From Theodoxus fluviatilis (taxonomy: Eukaryota; Mollusca; Gastropoda; Cycloneritida; Neritidae): DNA of 10,719 nucleotides. The DNA lies in assembly GCA_034096865.1 (NCBI GenBank), contig JAWQFJ010025795.1, positions 1-10,719 on the forward strand, written 5' to 3'. The position numbers and the translations under genes were made by a program. The notes beneath the pieces are model-generated. The model had not been told where the DNA came from and did no database searches. It saw only the letters and a program-made list of their open reading frames with translations. Shown here piece by piece: positions 7,150-10,719 of the stretch (position 1 is the first letter of the stretch; the number at the start of each line of letters is the position of its first letter).

Positions 7150-8174
7150 ACTGTTCGAACATTTGGATGGGGACTTGAAGCTTCCCTGGCTTCTTGAGGG
7201 ACAACACTACTTGCACTCTGCACTCTGGCTCTCTTTCTAGGCTGCTGCTGCCCACAAGGACTACACTGCTCTTTCTCCAAGGGGGTCAACTGTGCAGTCT
7301 CCACACTGGACACACATGGCCTTAGCTCGGACACTTCAGGGCTGCTGCTGCTGCTGCTGCTTGCCACAGGGGCTGAGCTGCCCTCTGACCACTGGGCACC
7401 ACACACTGACCACCTGACACCTGTGGTCACACTGCATTCAGTCCTGGCCTGCACATGCACACCTCCCTCTACTTCCTGCTCCTCTCCTTCACCCAGCATT
7501 TCCACACCTGTCTCTTCACAAGACACAGGCTTCCCCTCCACCTTGCAGTCCTCCATGGGAACAAGGGGCTGTACCACACCTTCCCTCCCCACATCTCTTC
7601 TCTCTTTCTCCTCTCTCACACACACACTCCCACACACACCTCCTCCCTCCACCTTCACCACTGGACACCACACACACCTCCCACAGCTTGCTGGCCTGGC
7701 CACTGCTTGCTCCTGTTGACACACACCCACCCCTTCCATGCACTGCTCTCCCTGTGCAAGCCCCAAGGAACCAACACCTCTCAACCCAGTCTCAGGCACT
7801 CTGTCCAATAGGACATATGGCTGCAAATAGCATTTATCCTGTAATCTTCTCTTGTACTTCTCACTCTCCAGCCCAGCACAGCCACCCTCACTGCTTGCCA
7901 CAGTCCTGTCACACTTCCAGACACAAGCATCACAGTCACCAGAGGCTGACAAACACAAGCACTGCATCACACTTGCCTTGTCTTCTCTCTCCACCTTCAC
8001 TTGCACTTCTTCCTTCACAGTGCTCTCTGCTTTCACTCCAGTCCCATCTGGCACCTGCTCCTCACAACCTGCCTCACATTTCACTTCAGTCTTCAAGGGA
8101 AAGTGATGGTCAGAACCTGACATGTCCACACATGGAAGTGGGTCATCAAACAGCCAGTCAATGTTCTCCTCCAT
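6780..8174 (-). CDS. C2H2 zinc-finger protein, four intact fingers, truncated at its C-terminus
   Basis: A 464-residue open frame on the minus strand. I start it at the ATG at 8174-8172 (context AGCATGG, A at -3 and G at +4). The frame runs 24 codons further upstream, but only to a TTG. The N-terminus is acidic and hydrophobic (DWLFDD at 6-11), like an activation motif. SUMO-type motifs (hydrophobic-K-x-E) follow at about 27-62 and 173-176. A Ser run lies at 272-278, encoded by an AGC repeat. PRKRARV (312-318) looks like a nuclear localisation signal. Fingers are C351/C354/H367/H372, C380/C383/H396/H401, C409/C412/H425/H430 and C438/C441/H454/H459, all C-x2-C-x12-H-x4-H, period 29 residues, joined by EGLRKY-type linkers. 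This is the family of sequence-specific DNA-binding nuclear proteins; the DNA target cannot be read from here. The TAA at 6782-6780 replaces a linker Tyr codon, and finger relics continue beyond it. It is a truncated but possibly working gene, or a young pseudogene. Confidence 0.82.
   Translation of the reverse strand: MEENIDWLFDDPLPCVDMSGSDHHFPLKTEVKCEAGCEEQVPDGTGVKAESTVKEEVQVKVEREDKASVMQCLCLSASGDCDACVWKCDRTVASSEGGCAGLESEKYKRRLQDKCYLQPYVLLDRVPETGLRGVGSLGLAQGEQCMEGVGVCQQEQAVARPASCGRCVWCPVVKVEGGGVCGSVCVREEKERRDVGREGVVQPLVPMEDCKVEGKPVSCEETGVEMLGEGEEQEVEGGVHVQARTECSVTTGVRWSVCGAQWSEGSSAPVASSSSSSSPEVSELRPCVSSVETAQLTPLEKEQCSPCGQQQPRKRARVQSASSVVPQEAREASSPHPNVRTVREGLRRHACPHCEYKCAWRSMLKRHVETVHKGLRKYPCPQCQYKAGQKVHIPTHIETVHEGLRKYFCPHCLYEAGQKQNLKRHIDSVHEGLRKYPCLHCQYRAGQKSDLQKHIDTVHEGLKK
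7340..7360 (-). repeat. (AGC)n trinucleotide run coding for serine
   Basis: About seven GCT/CTG units on the plus strand, read as AGC codons on the minus strand. They make the Ser run at residues 272-278 of the zinc-finger protein. A length polymorphism here would change only the Ser count. Confidence 0.85.
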
Positions 8175-8200
8175 GCTTATACTCAAAGAAACAAACACTG

Positions 8201-8451
8201 CTGACAAAAATATCACAATACTGCTATTGTCAGGTACTGCTATCAATCCGCAGACTTGAAATCACCATACATCAAAAAGAACTGTTTGTTTATAAACCAA
8301 TATATGCACATGTAGACTATCAGCAGACTAGATCCAAAGTCAAAGAGCAGTTTCTTCCACCTACTGCACACAGCTCCAGGACAGCTCCTCACACTGCACT
8401 TAGTCATAGGGCTTGTCCAGCACAGCCACACAGTGGCCAGGCCTTCCTTAC
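8201..8451 (-). other. Possible 5'UTR intron of the zinc-finger gene
   Basis: On the minus strand a donor-like AGT|GTAAGG lies at 8452/8451, and an acceptor-like ATATTTTTGTCAG ends at 8201. The second site is 26 bases before the chosen ATG. The interval is 251 bp and AT-rich in its middle, whereas the sequence upstream of it (to about 8660) is GC-rich, as a first exon might be. This is inference from splice-site shape only. Confidence 0.3.
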
Positions 8452-8828
8452 ACTCCCCCAGGACTTGGCTTGTCCCCAGTCTGGCCAAGGAGGGCTGCCT
8501 CTGCACAGGCAAGGCCAGGACACCTGCACTCCACTAGGGGGCTGCCACTGCACACCTGTGCACACCAAGGGTGGAGGCAAGAGGCTGCTGTCCTGTCTTG
8601 CCTTGCAGCCTGCCACCTGCACCAGTCCAGGCAGTCAGGGGAGAGCACTCCCACTGAAACATAACAAGACAGTACTTATGTTTTGCCCTTAACTATGACA
8701 GGAACAGAAAGCATGACACTTTTAAAAGTTAAAGTTTTGGGGGAAAAAGGGGTAAAAAGTTGTGGTTAGGGGAAATCAATTGGCCATATTGTTTTCTGCC
8801 AACCCTAAACTTTTTTTAAATCATGCAA
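8452..8828. other. 5' flank of the zinc-finger gene, no gene seen
   Basis: 8452-8660 is GC-rich and could hold a non-coding first exon and the promoter of the minus-strand gene. 8690-8828 is AT-rich with A and T runs and leads into repeat copy B. The open frames here show no family resemblance, and no clear TATA box or initiator could be fixed. Confidence 0.35.
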
Positions 8829-9118
8829 AAGAAAAAAAAGAAGAAAAAATCAACTATCTGTAGTGTAAACTATGAACTGTGTGCTGTCAACGTTTCTGTA
8901 ATCTATGAGTATTTGGGGAGTTTTCACTTCATGATTTTTTTTAAATTTATGTTCAATTTAGTCTCCTCTTAAAAAATCTGCAGGAGGTCCTACTTTCTTT
9001 TTCCATGTTACCATAACCACAACTTCCTTTTCTTTGGCCTTAGAAGTCATGTCAACACTAAGAGGAAATGCATACTGAACAAAGGAAAACACAAAGTCAT
9101 GCCCACATATGCTTGCAT

Positions 9119-9171
<53 letters not shown>
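9119..9171. repeat. (CA)n microsatellite, copy B first tract
   Basis: About 26 uninterrupted CA units. The matching tract in copy A has an interrupted start. Confidence 0.97.
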
Positions 9172-9172
<1 letters not shown>

Positions 9173-9285
9173 CATTAATTGCATATACATGCACCCATGC
9201 ACATAAACAGAGTCACTTGGACATACATGCACACATATAGACACAGACAAAAACACACAGATGGAATAACAGATGGAAAGATTCA

Positions 9286-9288
<3 letters not shown>

Positions 9289-9360
<72 letters not shown>
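9289..9360. repeat. (CA)n microsatellite, copy B second tract
   Basis: About 36 CA units, against about 38 in copy A. Confidence 0.97.

Positions 9361-10719
<1,359 letters not shown>

Noticed and set aside
6626..7240. Plus-strand 204-codon frame with 29-residue repeats (LHGLCLCVS type)
   Set aside because: It is the antisense of the 87-bp zinc-finger repeat. Its periodicity follows from the true minus-strand array, and it has no motif of its own.
8243..8512. Minus-strand 89-codon frame upstream of the zinc-finger gene
   Set aside because: Wrong frame relative to the gene, no recognised domain, and it spans the proposed 5'UTR intron.
7688..8692. Plus-strand 334-codon frame
   Set aside because: It is antisense to the N-terminal half of the zinc-finger gene and its flank, with no domain and Ser/His/Pro bias expected from the opposite strand.

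Overview
This is eukaryotic, metazoan DNA. It holds dense dinucleotide and GACA/GGCA microsatellites, non-LTR retrotransposon debris, a MITE-like insertion, a THAP-domain relic and a C2H2 zinc-finger gene, and it has no prokaryotic gene organisation. The finger style (period 29 residues, linker xEGLRKYPC) and the repeat landscape would fit a mollusc or another lophotrochozoan, but no sequence in the window proves the taxon.

Layout. (1) Positions 1-2114 are copy A of a long direct repeat. It contains two (CA)n tracts, a (GA)n tract and the 3' end of a dead LINE on the minus strand. A 206-bp MITE-like element (28-233) is present only in this copy. (2) 2178-2433 is (GA)n grading into GACA/GGCA repeats and forms the far side of the LINE insertion. 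(3) 2434-4584 is mostly non-coding. It has a letter-perfect 226-bp tandem duplication (2752-3203), a diverged ~175-bp tandem pair (3426-3756) and a CpG-bearing, promoter-like patch (4200-4290). (4) 4585-4794 is a broken THAP domain. (5) 5092-5245 is a C-rich tract, followed by (GT)n and (CA)n tracts that can pair. (6) 5862-6526 is a 41-bp minisatellite with 16 units in unbroken register.

(7) 6780-8174, minus strand, is the only convincing intact coding region. It encodes a 464-residue putative nuclear protein with an acidic N-terminus rich in SUMO-type motifs, a basic nuclear localisation signal and four intact C2H2 fingers. A nonsense codon in the linker ends it. At least three further finger units (6534-6779) continue downstream in decayed form and run into the minisatellite. 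(8) 8175-8828 is the gene's 5' flank, with a plausible 5'UTR intron. (9) 8829-10719 is copy B of the long direct repeat. It lacks the MITE and runs off the window end.

I see no operon-like or defence-like system. The main interest is genome dynamics: a possible ~8.6-kb tandem unit, an empty/filled MITE site, a LINE sitting inside a (TC)n tract, and a zinc-finger array losing its 3' fingers beside a minisatellite.
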